A DNA stretch of 64,000 nt from Aspidiotus rigidus (taxonomy: Eukaryota > Arthropoda > Insecta > Hemiptera > Diaspididae), in contig JAVHKY010000003.1 of NCBI GenBank assembly GCA_035079385.1, positions 19,813,001 through 19,877,000 on the forward strand, written 5' to 3'. Position numbers and translations under genes: made by a program. The notes under the pieces are model-generated. The model was not told the origin of the DNA, searched no databases, and saw only the letters and a list, made by a program, of their open reading frames with translations. Below, piece by piece: positions 1 through 10,807 of the stretch (positions within the stretch are counted from its first letter, which is position 1; each line of letters starts with the position of its first letter).

Positions 1-949
1 GTACCATTTCACCTATGTGTAAGATTCAGATAAGTATTAATACAAAATACTATGTAACGAGTTGAGTTAATATTTTTTAGACTCGCGGTTGCATTATTCG
101 AAAGAGATTTCTCTCAGAAGTGACATTTCGGTAGGCTCAGAAGAAAAACTCCGCAGTGGCTCGTCTTCGTTTCTCGTAAGACCGACGCGCGGATTCTCGT
201 ATTTTTGCGACTTCAAAAACATATAAGCCGTCTTATGCTCCTTATCTTATCTCGCTTGCAGACACGAATGGCGCCAAATATATACGCGTTCACAAATTAC
301 ACGTATTACTGTGTTAACATAAATTAGACGCTTTATCTTCTTGTATACTCGTATAGTTTTGTCAGCTAAGACGCGCGTATACGAATGTACGGGCGTAGGA
401 GGCCGAAACGTGTAAAGATGTGCTTTACGTGTACGTTCAACTTGTACAAACTTTATAAACGTGGATATCTACACGAGTACATTCGTGATTCACTCGTGAG
501 AATGACACAATTTTACCTGTTTTTCTTCGAAAATACTTCTGACGCGAATATTTTTACAAGAAAAATAACCTTTGGTTAAAAATCTTGGAAACTTTTTACC
601 AACAACATTCGAACAAAGCGATAATTCAAAGTACGCTCGACCAAGTTCGAGAAAATAATTTTCCTATCGTCCTCAAGAAGCCGCGCACGTTTCTACGAAA
701 CGTGAATTATTAGCGTGCTATCGTAGCTATTCTCAATTCCCTGGGCTTTCGAGCCCTACCACCACCAGCGTCCCGTACAAGATTCTTGTATACTACTTAT
801 CGAGTCTGGATAAAACCATATAAAATGTATGATATTCTGTAGAGTGAATTGCGGTACTGCATACCAATGTTGGAGATCTAAGTGAGAAAAGGTCGACTGG
901 AAAGTTTGATTCATTTTGAGGAGAGAACTTTCGAGTCGAGATTGTATAG
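1..949. other. Noncoding flank, no gene recognised
   Basis: This stretch has moderate GC with many CpG steps and no ORF that resembles a known protein. The short open frames have no family motif, no repeat support and no splice-site context I can defend. It reads as unique intergenic or intronic DNA. Confidence 0.5.
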
Positions 950-1058
950 GCGGATAAGGTGATGAAAACGACCTTGGTTGCAAAATATCTCGAATGTACG
1001 AGTATGTTGAGAATTGTCTTCTATAAGGAAACTCTAAATCTAAAATATTGAGCTCAAC
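950..1058 (-). repeat. Diverged inverted repeat, left copy
   Basis: The reverse complement aligns with 5386-5490, sharing blocks such as GGATTTAGAGTTTCCT (one mismatch) and CACCTTATCCG. The two copies face each other across the transposon nest. They could be ends of one old element that enclosed the nest, or independent copies of an old repeat. Confidence 0.6.
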
Positions 1059-1563
1059 CACTCAACCTTAGGAACTGTGGAGCCAGTAATAGGTCTAAAA
1101 TTCAAATGGCTACATCTTAGCAATAATGTAGATACGCAAAGCGATGGACCTTGCAGATATTTTAGAAGATGTATTTGTACGTACATGCATCTATCGTATT
1201 AAAAAAAAATTTCCTGGCATAGCCAAATAAATGAAAATCATGTTCCATGTCTTTTATATTTTATCAGTCATCTTGAAATATTTCATTCTAGGCTTCTACT
1301 AGGTCAAGTGTTCGTGAGATATTATTCGTTTACCCCTTTACCTATCTTGGCGTCGTATAAGTCTTCTATGAGAAATATGAGGTAGCGCGAACTCGCTGTT
1401 GTATTGGAATGGTATGAGACAATTCAAGTCTAGGGGACTTGGAAAAATTTCGACTATCCAGCCATATATGATAAGAAGAGGGACTTAGAAAATTTTCTAA
1501 TTATTAATTATATTAATTATTCAATTATTTATTTATTTAATTATTTAATTATTTAATTATTTA

Positions 1564-1565
1564 AT

Positions 1566-1621
<56 letters not shown>

Positions 1622-1640
1622 TATATTTATATATTTATTT
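1564..1640. repeat. (TTTA)n microsatellite
   Basis: A run of more than twelve TTTA units grades into TATATTTA. A second run of the same kind lies near 2655-2695. Confidence 0.9.
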
Positions 1641-1660
1641 ATTATTAATTATTACGAGTT

Positions 1661-2310
1661 CGCCCCCTGTCTCGCTGTTGTATTGGAATGGTATGAGACA
1701 ATTCAAGTCTAGGGGACTTGGAAAAATTTCGACTATCCAGCCATATATGATAGGAAGAGGCACTTGGAAAATTTTCTAATTATTAATTATATTATTAATT
1801 ATTCAATTATTTATTTATTTAATTATTTAATTATTTATTATTATTTATTTATTTATTTATTATTAATTCTTCTACTAGGTCAAGTGTTCATGAGATATTA
1901 TTCGTTTACCCCTTTACCTATCTTGGCGTCGTATAAGTCTTTTTCTATGAGAAATATGAGGTAGCCCGAAGTCGCTCCGCTCGTTCGCCCCCTGTCTCGC
2001 TGTTGTATTGGAATGGTATGAGACAATTCAAGTCTAGGGGACTTGGAAAAATTTCGACTATCCAGCCATATATGATAGGAAGAGGCACTTGGAAAATTTT
2101 CTAATTATTAATTATATTATTAATTATTCAATTATTTATTTATTTAATTATTTAATTATTTATTATTATTTATTTATTTATTTATTATTAATTCTTCTAC
2201 TAGGTCAAGTGTTCATGAGATATTATTCGTTTACCCCTTTACCTATCTTGGCGTCGTATAAGTCTTTTTCTATGAGAAATATGAGGTAGCGCGAAGTCGC
2301 TCCGCTCGTT
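1661..2310 (+). repeat. Two near-identical 325 bp tandem units
   Basis: The landmark CGCCCCCTGTCTCGCTGTTG starts at 1661, 1986 and 2311, giving two exact 325 bp periods. An older partial unit lies near 1396. Each unit has a GC-richer half (about 170 bp) and an AT half made of TTAATTA and TTTA runs. Near identity of the units implies recent tandem duplication or homogenisation. Identical 66-residue open frames at 1764 and 2089 follow from this repetition and are not genes. Confidence 0.9.
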
Positions 2311-2647
2311 CGCCCCCTGTCTCGCTGTTGTATTGGAATGGTATGAGAAAATTCAAGTCTAGGGGACTTGGAAAAATTTCGTAATTGTTTAATTATTAAT
2401 TTTATTTATTTAATTATTTAATTATTAATTAATTAATTATTTATTATTATTACGCGGGGTGTACTCGCGAATTTCTGAATCACCCACGGGGTAGAGATTT
2501 TCTAATTATTAATTATATTAATTATTTAATTATTTATTTATTTAATTATTTAATTATTTAATTATTTATTCATTTATTTATTTAATTATTAATTATATTA
2601 ATTATTTAATTATTTATTTATTTAATTATTTAATTATTTAATTATTT

Positions 2648-2697
<50 letters not shown>

Positions 2698-3404
2698 TTA
2701 TTTAATTATTTATTTATTAATTAATCAATTAATTAATTAATTAATTAATTAATATAATTATTTATTATCATTACGCGGGGTGTACTCGCGAATTTCTGAA
2801 TCACCCACGGGGTAGAGATTTCTCTTGACCGGGGGGGGGAGGGGAGGGGGGGTGTACTCGCGAGTTTCAAAATCGGGGTCCGGCGAGAGAAAAGACATGG
2901 AACATGTCAACAAAAAAAAAAATCTATGTTTTCCCTCGATTCTGACAAGTACAAATGTTCAAAATTTGTTAGTAGCCCCTCTGGAAATGCTTTGATTACA
3001 TGCGCCATAAATTCAACTGCAACATGTTTTCATCCCGCCGCCCACGGTGAAGTATAACGCTACTAAAAAATTAAATGTTTGATGAATTTCTGTCATTCTT
3101 TCGTAGTTAGCGGGGTAAGCTATCACTGCTAACGCAATAGACCGCGGGAAATCGATAGTCAATGATCGGGCTCACTTCCGATATTCACTCCCTTTACTTA
3201 TGAAATGATTTAAAATATTTATTTTCTCTCATCGCAAGCTCACAACAAAAGACGATCTTTTTGGTAACACTCCCTCCACCCACTGACACAAAATGACGGC
3301 TTCCCCAACAAAATTGAACGAGGAACGTACAGAACCTATTCCACGGGTCGAGCTGGTTTTTGTATTGACAATTCAAATTGAAATCTTGAAGAGTCTTAAG
3401 TTTC

Positions 3405-3790
3405 TTCAAGTCCCTTTCATCACAGAGTATAATTATAGCCTGAAAGTCTCACAGAACAGTTTCCTTGTTTAAATTTTGACAAGTCCTTTTCCTACCATAT
3501 ATTATGGCTCGAGAATCAACATTTTTTCAAGTCCCCCCCCTTACAAATACGGAAATGATATACTACAGTTGAAAAGTAAAAATATTTTCTTTCAAATCCC
3601 TTTCCTATCATGAAATATTTGTACTACGGCTAGAAAGTCAACATTTTTCCAAGTCCTCCTTCTATCTTATACTATGGCTTGAAAGTAAAAATTTCTCTTA
3701 GTACCCCACCTGTCATATATTATGGCTCGAAAGACAACATTTTTCTAGTTCCCGAGAATGGTAAGAATCTTGACCTCGGAGTTATATATG
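3405..3790 (+). repeat. ~55 bp degenerate minisatellite (type D)
   Basis: Successive units follow the pattern CAAGTCCCTTTCCTATCAT, then ATATTATGGCTCGAAAGTCA, then ACATTTTTC. At least six diverged units can be counted. The same unit appears at 1430-1500, 41335-41560, 43870-44290, 53755-54135 and 56290-56470, in both orientations. Confidence 0.8.
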
Positions 3791-3984
3791 ATGGGAAGAG
3801 GACTTGGACCACTTTCGCCAATGATGTTGGACTTATACCATTTTTGTTTTGGTTGAACATCATACGGCGCACGGCAAATCTTTAGAAATAACTGCTTTCC
3901 TCCATACAACAGGTTACCTATTAACAAGAATTTTTGGTATCCACCCAGTCTGACCAGACACGGGGCAGTAGTCGACCTCTCACT

Positions 3985-4800
3985 GCGAGCTTACAACAGA
4001 AGGCAATATTCTTGGTATATATTTTGCTGTCGCCTGAAACAACGAGAACTTTCGCGCATTTGCCCGCTTTAATCAGATACAAGGCTTCAGCTGTTCTGTC
4101 ATCGCGAGCACACAACAGAAGACGAGCTTCTCAGTAATACGGTATTCATCCCATAGCCTGAAGCATTCACCCGCTTCAATCAAACACGGGCTTATATCCG
4201 TTCTCTCACCGTGAGCTCACAACAGAAGTTGATCTTCTCGGTGGTGTCATTCTTTCCCCCGTCTGAAAAAAGTTCTCCTTGTTTCAAGTGATGAGATCGT
4301 CTTGCGTTGTGAGCTCGCGATGAGAAAGAGGATATAGCCACAAGTTGGATCGTAGCGCGTGAGTGCGCAAAAATTCACGTTGTGTTGGCCAATGTAGATT
4401 GCGTTGCCGAGAGGATTGTCTTCTGTTGTGAGCTCGGAGTGAGAAAATCGCTATAGTCCCGAGTTCAACGAAGGCAGGCAAATGCACGAAAATTCGCACC
4501 ATATATGTTACTAAGAAGGTTGTCGTCCACGGTGAGGTCGCTCTGAGAAAATGGCTTTTGCCCCACATTTGATTGTAAAGCGGACAAATGCGAGTAATCC
4601 TCTTTATCTTACCAAGAAGTCTGTTGTGTGCTCGCGGTGAGGTTTCTGGACAAAGGGAAAAAGTGAGCGGAAACGAATATTATTTTAGAATACGGAGGAA
4701 ATCTTACCGAGAAATTCTTCTTTGGGAGGTGCAAGACGATCTGCTTGGTAACATTCTTGCCATCGCCTGAAACAATGAAAATATCCGCGCATCCAGGAAG
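3985..4800. repeat. ~130 bp repeat, reverses orientation
   Basis: Units contain GAGCTCACAACAGAAGACGA followed by CTTCTTGGTAAC and a CGCCTGAAACAA block. They run on the plus strand at about 3985, 4100 and 4210. They then appear as reverse complements (TCTTCTGTTGTGAGCTCG) at about 4300-4650, and as plus again at about 4725. A related unit lies at 3235. The array is therefore internally palindromic. Confidence 0.75.
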
Positions 4801-5250
4801 CTATAGCTATTGAAGTATTGCCAACCCTTTTTGGAAGGTGATTTTTCAGTTCACGCTAGTATTATAGCTCTCAGTAATCCAGTTCGTACCTCTATGAAGA
4901 ACAAATAACAAATTTTAAATCATTTTAAAAGTGAAGGAAGTGAATGTTGGAAGAGCATACTATGCAGCCCGAATATTGACTTTTAATTTCCCGCGGTCTA
5001 TTGCGGTAGCAGTGATGGCTTGACCCGCTAACAAAAAAAATAATGAAAATTCACCAAATATTCATTTTTTTGGTAACATTGCACTTCATCAAGGGCCGTG
5101 GGACTATAATAAGTTCTAGGCGCGTGTATGGTTTATCTAATGAAAGAATTGCAAGAGATGGCGACCCCCTGAATTTTTTTTTCTAAGAAATTTGCACCTT
5201 TTCTAATTGTCAGAATTGACGAAAAATATGGATGATTTTTTTGAAAAAAC

Positions 5251-5251
5251 A

Positions 5252-5284
<33 letters not shown>
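5251..5284 (+). repeat. (AAT)n microsatellite
   Basis: About eleven AAT units follow a poly-A stretch, just outside the TIR element. Confidence 0.95.
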
Positions 5285-5286
<2 letters not shown>

Positions 5287-5385
5287 TAAAAAATAGAGGC
5301 ATGTAAACATTTTTTCAAACGTCTGCAAGCCCCTTTGTAAATTATTTATTTCACACCTATAACTGGCTCTCTACAGGGAGCGGAA

Positions 5386-5490
5386 ATGCTCAATATTTCG
5401 GATTTAGAGTTTCCTCGATCGGGACAACTTCACAACATACATTCGAAACATTTTGCGAGCAAGGCTATCTTCACCACCTTATCCGGTTAG
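5386..5490 (+). repeat. Diverged inverted repeat, right copy
   Basis: This is the plus-strand partner of 950-1058. In translation both keep a short stretch resembling LNI-DLEFP, but neither has a full ORF. Coding origin is possible but unproven. Confidence 0.6.
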
Positions 5491-8129
5491 AGCGATAGTA
5501 CTTCATGCTCAAGTGACAGAAGATTGATGGCTTTGTCTCTCCTCCGATTGATATCAAAAATTCTGCGACCTAACTTAGCAAAATTTAATAAACCGCATAA
5601 TTTGGTGATCCCTCTTCTCAATTTTTTACCCTCAACAAGAGAATCAGGAAAAACTTGGCGTCAGGTGGCCGATTACCTTGCTTTCAGAGTAAATGATTTG
5701 TCTAATTGTTTCCCGAGAAATGCATCCCTTAAGAAATGTAATGGCGGGTTGGCAAATTAAAACAGAATTATATAGAGAAAATTTGGGCCAGCAGCGTTGT
5801 AACGTTTCTATCCTGGTCGTGCTTTTCTAAGAACAATATTGTGCAATAATGCTTACGAATTAAGGTAAATGCGAAGTATCTACGAACCTCCTTTGTGTAT
5901 TAATCGTTTAGTAGATTAGTCTAGACTGTAAATAATTCAACCTTTGAACTGAAAAGAAATTCCTTCCGAAACTTATGCAACCTTGAACGTGCTCTGTTGA
6001 TAATTATACATTGTTATTAGGTCTATTTTGAGGCAATTAAGGGTTAGCTAGAAGCCGAATAATGAATCGCGCGGTGACATGAATAATACGTGGGATTCCA
6101 TTCGAACTAGTAGAATACGGTGCAAAATATTCACTTATAGTGTTGACAATTTTACTGAGGATTCACGGAGTCCATTATCTTCTCACTAAAGCTTTATAAT
6201 ATCATCGAAATATAATTTGTAATCATTCTCCCGCCATTATACAACACACGAATACTCGTAGGATTGCATTTCTTCTGTAGAATCCTTACAGACAACTGTA
6301 CGACTAGTGCAGTAAATGTATCGGCAATGTTCACTGCAGCACCATGTTTTTCACGTGTACCTACACGAGGTCAATCTTGTACCTGAGACGTATTTTATAA
6401 CATATGAGTGTACAAGTGTACGTTTAATATGTTCATTCTAAGTAGACCTAATTTATAAATTACTGACATTTAATTACGGCACCACACCCAAGTATGCATT
6501 ACGAGCAGTAAGGTACAGTCAGTGCAGAAATGTGCACGTTAAATAGCCGGATACATTCGAGTGCCTCGTTAGATTTACAATTACAGCTTAGGTTTTCAAT
6601 TTCTTTTTGCGGTGAGGATTTTGCAAATCAGGAGTTTGAAGCCAAATTTTTTCACTTTATCTTGGAACTATATAGGTTAATTTGAACAGCGGAAGACATC
6701 CACTCGGTCGTTCGATAATAATTGATATATGTTTTTCTTCCTGGGAATGATCAAATGAAAAAAGAGTCCATTCGTTTTAGACACGAACGAGGAAGAAATC
6801 TGCAGAAAAGGTTTCTTAGGCAAAATTTGTCACAAGTACTTTCCTTGAGAATTCATGCCAAAAATATTTTTCGACGTCTCAGTACATTTTCATTGAAATA
6901 GCTGCTGCGAGGACTTCACTTTGAAGACATATTCGCTCGGTTCTCATCCCATTAATCGAAAGATCACTTGTAAATTACATGAGAATTATTTTCTCACCGA
7001 GTTTGGGTTCCCGAGACTAATCGAAAAGACAAATTTTTGTCGGACGTTCGGTCCCTAAGGAGAACACCCCACAGGCGAGGAACTCTCGAAAATTTAAAAC
7101 CGAAAAACATTTTCGACAAATTTCCACAAAAATTTTTTGCTGCAAATTGGTGCCAGGGTGACCGACCTTTCGAAAAGTAGACCGTTGGAAAAATTTTCTG
7201 TATCACACGTTGGTGTTGCGTTCAGCGTGACGTCAAACTTTCCGAAACATCCTGGGTATTTTCTTTCATTGTATTGACAAGTAGGAAGACACAAATATAA
7301 GCTGAGCTTTTGGAACGATCACCCTACTTCTGCTCGTCAGATCAGCATGAGTGAATCTTGTATTCGGCCCAATATGTCTCGTACGAGTATAAATAATCTG
7401 AAAGAAATGATTCTTCTCTATGTGTAGACATTCGAGTGACAAGTTGTCACGCAAGGAGTGAACATATTATTGGGCTTCATATCTGTGGGTCAATTTTTCC
7501 AATTGGGTAGGCCCTCGTGTGTATCTTTCGCATTAGTATGTCACAGCGAGAAACTGAATAGTAGTACCTTCTTGGTGCGTGGTCAGATTATAGTAGCAAA
7601 ATTTTACTTCTTCCCGATTGGTTTGGTTATAATTTAGAAACTGCTTTTCAGACAGTCCTGAGAAAGAATGTTTTTGACGTGAAACTTTCTACACAGAGCT
7701 CAATTTTGTGACATCGAAATCGACACCAAACACACGAGTACTGTGAAGACGTACTCTTAGATTAATGCTTTACTTGAAATAAGTGAATGATGAAGTTGTA
7801 CATCTCTGCATGTGGTGCAATTGTACGTTTGTAAAATCTTCCAAGAGGAAGGGAAAGTAGACTAAAAATACATCTCACAAACTGTTTAACGCTGTGCATT
7901 TTGGGCTCCTCTTTAAGCAGTTAAGCGTACTGAATTTGTTTTTATATTATTCAACTTTTTTTATTTCTCAAACAAAGAGCGCCCGGCCTCCTGCTTGACC
8001 CTCTTTGCCTTTTGATCAGTCTTTGTACACTTGTTTGCTTAATTGAACACCATTACCCTCTCCTCTGCAAGGAGCTCGACCGGTGGTGAACGTAGGGCCT
8101 CCGTCATAAGCACTCAAGCATTGAGATAA
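5491..8129. other. Noncoding, apparently unique DNA
   Basis: I see no protein family motif, RNA gene, TIR or tandem repeat here. Open frames are short and lack support. Confidence 0.45.
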
Positions 8130-8144
8130 CACCTAAATATTGAT
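8130..8144 (+). repeat. PLE-1 target-site duplication, left
   Basis: The 15-mer CACCTAAATATTGAT occurs here and again at 10793-10807, directly outside the two ends of PLE-1. Penelope-like elements are known for variable-length target duplications. Confidence 0.85.
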
Positions 8145-8171
8145 CCTTCAAGTTACGCCTATCCATAATAA

Positions 8172-8268
8172 ACACGAAAGACGAATACTCCGACGTGGAG
8201 TAAAGCATGCAAACCGCAGAAAAATAAAAGACGACGAGCGCTTTCGGTTAATAAACCATCTTCAAGCC
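8172..8268 (+). repeat. PLE-1 inverted terminal repeat, left
   Basis: This copy is the reverse complement of 10695-10791 with only a few mismatches. Shared blocks include ACTCCGACGTGGAGTAAAGC and GCGCTTTCGGTTAATAAACC. On the element's own strand it carries GAAGATGG, a GGTT-TATT-AACC hairpin, then GAAAG. Confidence 0.92.
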
Positions 8269-8310
8269 TGAAATAAAAGCAACGGACGAACAAATGAGAA
8301 GAACAAGGTA

Positions 8311-10579
8311 TTAAGATCGCCCAAACGAGAAATCACGGTGTGAGTCATAGTCCAGTTCGATCAAGCCATCTTCCGGAATGTACGAATTGAGTACAGTGAT
8401 ACCGTCGGTGTTGAGATGACGCATTATCTCTATATTCTCGAGGGCGATGCGCTTACGGTAGGAATTCTCCTTATGGAGGAGCTTTTCGGATCCCTCGCGG
8501 AAGCTGTGGCCACTGTTTATTAAATAATCGGCGAAAGCTGACTCTCCTAAGTGTCCCTTCTTCCAAGACTTCAGGTGCTCAGCTACTCTAACTTTCATTT
8601 GGCGGCTGGTCTCGCCAATATAAAAGCCTCCACAATCCTCACATTCCAACTTATACACACCACTCCTCTCATCGACGGGTATGGGGTCCTGCAGTCTCAC
8701 AAACAACATCTTGACTGTGGTAGGGTTGTAATACGCGGGTCTGAAGCCAAACGGGTGGAGGGCCCGACCCAATTGGAGGGAGAACTTCCCCAAGAAAGGG
8801 AGACTGATCCAACGCAAACGGCGATCACAGATTGTGTCTCGGGGGAGGGAGGTGGTGGAATCCAGGAGGCTCCTCGTAACTTTCCTCCGGACCATCACGT
8901 CGCCGTCGACATTGACCCCATTCACTCTGGCCAGGTGTTTTATTGTGAATAACTCTTTCTTGAAGGCAGACTGACTCAAAGGAATACGAGTCAGTCCGTG
9001 AACTAGGCTATGAAAGGCAGCCATCTTGTGAGCAACAGGACCGAACGAACCACCGTGGACTAAAACATCGGTCGTAGTATCTTTCCTGTAAATTCCAAAC
9101 TTATGGATACCGTCTATTATAGAGATCGATAAATCCAAAAAGTTAATGGAAAATACCCCTATTTCCAACGTAAATTTGATGGAACGGAAACTCACCAAGG
9201 AGATCGGGGGGTACATAGAACGTCATCAACGTACCTGTGCCAATAGTGAATATGATTGAGTAACACCTGGTTCGAGGAAAAGAGGTCTAGTTCAAACTTG
9301 GACATGAAAATTTCGGAGATGAGAGAGCCTAGTGGTGATCCAATGGGGCTCCCTACTTCATCAGGAAACTCGAAAAATTTCCCTTCAAATTTACAGTAGT
9401 TGGGGGACCAGCAAGTATTCAGAAGATCAAAAAATTCATGAAGCTCATTATGAGGAATGTTGGCTTTGACGAGTAGCTCACCCATACGCTGGATAGTAGC
9501 AGCCTTAAGAATATTCGGGAACAAACCAACCACATCAAACGAGCAGATGGTCGTTCCCGGGGGAAACTTACATCCTTGAGAACGTCAGTTAAAGAGGCCG
9601 AATTCAAGAACGAATGAGGAGATTCAAAATCAATTCGATTTTCGAACCAACGGTCAAGGAATTTGGCAAGGAAGTAGGTAGGAGAGGAGACGAAAGAAAC
9701 AACGGGTCGCATCGGGGTATTGTTCTTATGCACTTTGGGCAGCCCGCAGAGGAGGGGGGTGTGGGGTTAGGAACAAGGAGGGTTTTTTTCGAAGCAGAAG
9801 TTTTGATAACAGCCTCACTCCTGTTGATGACACTCCTAACTTCTTTGGCGTGCTTAGGAAAACTGAAATCCTCACTCTCTTTAGCACCACACTGCTGTAG
9901 GACTTCATGGACCTTAGAAGAATAGACTGACCTCTCCATCACTACAACAGCGTTGCCCTTGTCAGCCTTAGTGACGATTAAATCTCCCTCTTTCAACTTC
10001 CTCCTTAAACCCTGAATCACTCCTCCCAATTTATTACTCATGCGAGGGAGGGGGTTATTACGGACTAATTCGACACAGACTTTCTGGGTATTAAAATCAG
10101 GACCAATTTTAACCGCAAGATCCGCAACAACATTCGCCAAGGTTTCATCATTCTTGAGGGGAGGCAGACTGAATTTCAAACCTTTCTCAAGGAGGGCTGT
10201 TTCGTCACTATTAAACACTACCTGACTATTATTTATGAGGGGGGGGGGGTGGAATTTATGAACCCCTTCCTCAACCACATCCTCATTAACCGTCATTAGG
10301 GAGGACAACTTCTTATTTTTCTTCTCCTTCAACTTTACCTCAAACTTCCGACACTTTTCATTGACGTCCCGCATAGTAATCAAACTCAACGGGGGGCATT
10401 CTGGAGAGTCTCGAATGGACCATACGGTTTAATCTAGTCGTAATATTAAATTTACCATACCATCTTTGCAACTCTGTTCTGATCCACTTCTCCCTCATAT
10501 AATTTTCCAGTTTCTTAGTCGTAACCTTACAATCGGAATAAGACCGGAATTTAACGAACTTGGGTCTCAAATGCAACAC
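8311..10579 (-). pseudogene. PLE-1 reverse transcriptase with GIY-YIG endonuclease, broken
   Basis: In life this protein copies the element RNA (reverse transcriptase, RT) and nicks the target (GIY-YIG). Blocks in order on the minus strand: a basic N-terminal region (10579-10360), LIVTKADKGNAVVVME (RT entry block, about 9970), [10 protein letters not shown] (about 9710), SFDV-GLFPN (motif A, about 9520), GSPIGSPLGS (motif B, about 9345), HRYVDD (motif C, about 9235), FLDLSI (about 9130), then GVYKLECEDC and FYIGET (GIY-YIG with a CxxC pair, about 8640). Breaks occur near 10385, 9730 and 9535. A deletion near 9205-9216 removes about 25 residues after the YVDD box, judged against PLE-5. Summed length is about 750 codons, right for a complete PLE. 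Confidence 0.93.
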
Positions 10580-10694
10580 TAAACATCGACGAAGAAACCA
10601 AATATGAGAGGAAAACGAAGCGCGTTGCTTCCGAAATTTCAGAAAAAGGAACTGTAAATAGGCCGCAGAAGCCGTTCCTTCTACGGCTATCCAT

Positions 10695-10791
10695 GGCTTG
10701 AAGATGGTTTATTAACCGAAAGCGCTCGTCGTCTCTTGTTTTTCTGCGGTTTGCATGCTTTACTCCACGTCGGAGTATTTGTCTTTCGCGT
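10695..10791 (-). repeat. PLE-1 inverted terminal repeat, right
   Basis: This is the 5' partner of 8172-8268, in inverted orientation. It sits upstream of the broken RT ORF and ends one base before the right 15 bp duplication. Confidence 0.92.
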
Positions 10792-10792
10792 T

Positions 10793-10807
10793 CACCTAAA
10801 TATTGAT
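10793..10807 (+). repeat. PLE-1 target-site duplication, right
   Basis: Exact copy of the 15-mer at 8130-8144. Confidence 0.85.

Larger units (their letters stand above)
1201..2910 (+). mobile_element. Satellite-like element RepA, copy 1
   Basis: A second copy lies inverted at 47283-49287, and the homology stops abruptly at both ends, which sets these limits. The ends carry a short inverted repeat: CATGTTCCATGTCTTTT near 1239 and its reverse complement near 2890-2907. Inside are 325 bp tandem units, long (TTTA)n and TTAATTA-type simple sequence, and two copies of a GC-richer block containing GGGGTGTACTCGCGAATTTC (near 2457 and 2778). No transposase is visible. It is best called a non-autonomous, satellite-bearing element of unknown superfamily; the ORFs inside are repeat artefacts. 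Confidence 0.7.
3041..5102. mobile_element. TIR DNA element, ~185 bp inverted ends
   Basis: The left arm (about 3041-3225) is the diverged reverse complement of the right arm (about 4905-5102). Both start CCCACGG and share AATAGACCGCGGGAAAT plus flanking blocks. No target-site duplication is clear. The interior holds two repeat arrays, a ~55 bp minisatellite and a ~130 bp unit that reverses direction halfway, and no transposase motif. It is a non-autonomous TIR element; the superfamily is not identifiable from what I see. Confidence 0.75.
8145..10792 (-). mobile_element. Penelope-like element PLE-1, near full length
   Basis: The limits are set by the 15 bp duplications outside. The element reads on the minus strand, from the N-terminal region near 10.58 kb to the GIY-YIG domain near 8.3 kb. 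It is flanked by ~97 bp inverted terminal repeats (8172-8268 and 10695-10791), with a further 27 bp on the 3' (left) side. The coding part is broken by several frameshifts, so the copy is dead. It groups with PLE-5 at 61.3 kb by residue-level similarity, while PLE-2 and PLE-3 are a different subfamily. Confidence 0.92.

Noticed and set aside
1764..2289. Two identical 66-residue ORFs as paralogous genes
   Set aside because: They are the same frame of a 325 bp tandem repeat through AT-rich simple sequence.
3985..4800. CRISPR-like array
   Set aside because: Units are ~130 bp, diverged and reversed in part. There are no short identical repeats with unique spacers, and the genome is clearly eukaryotic.
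8551..8952. Plus-strand 133-residue ORF
   Set aside because: It is the antisense shadow of the PLE-1 linker and GIY-YIG coding region.
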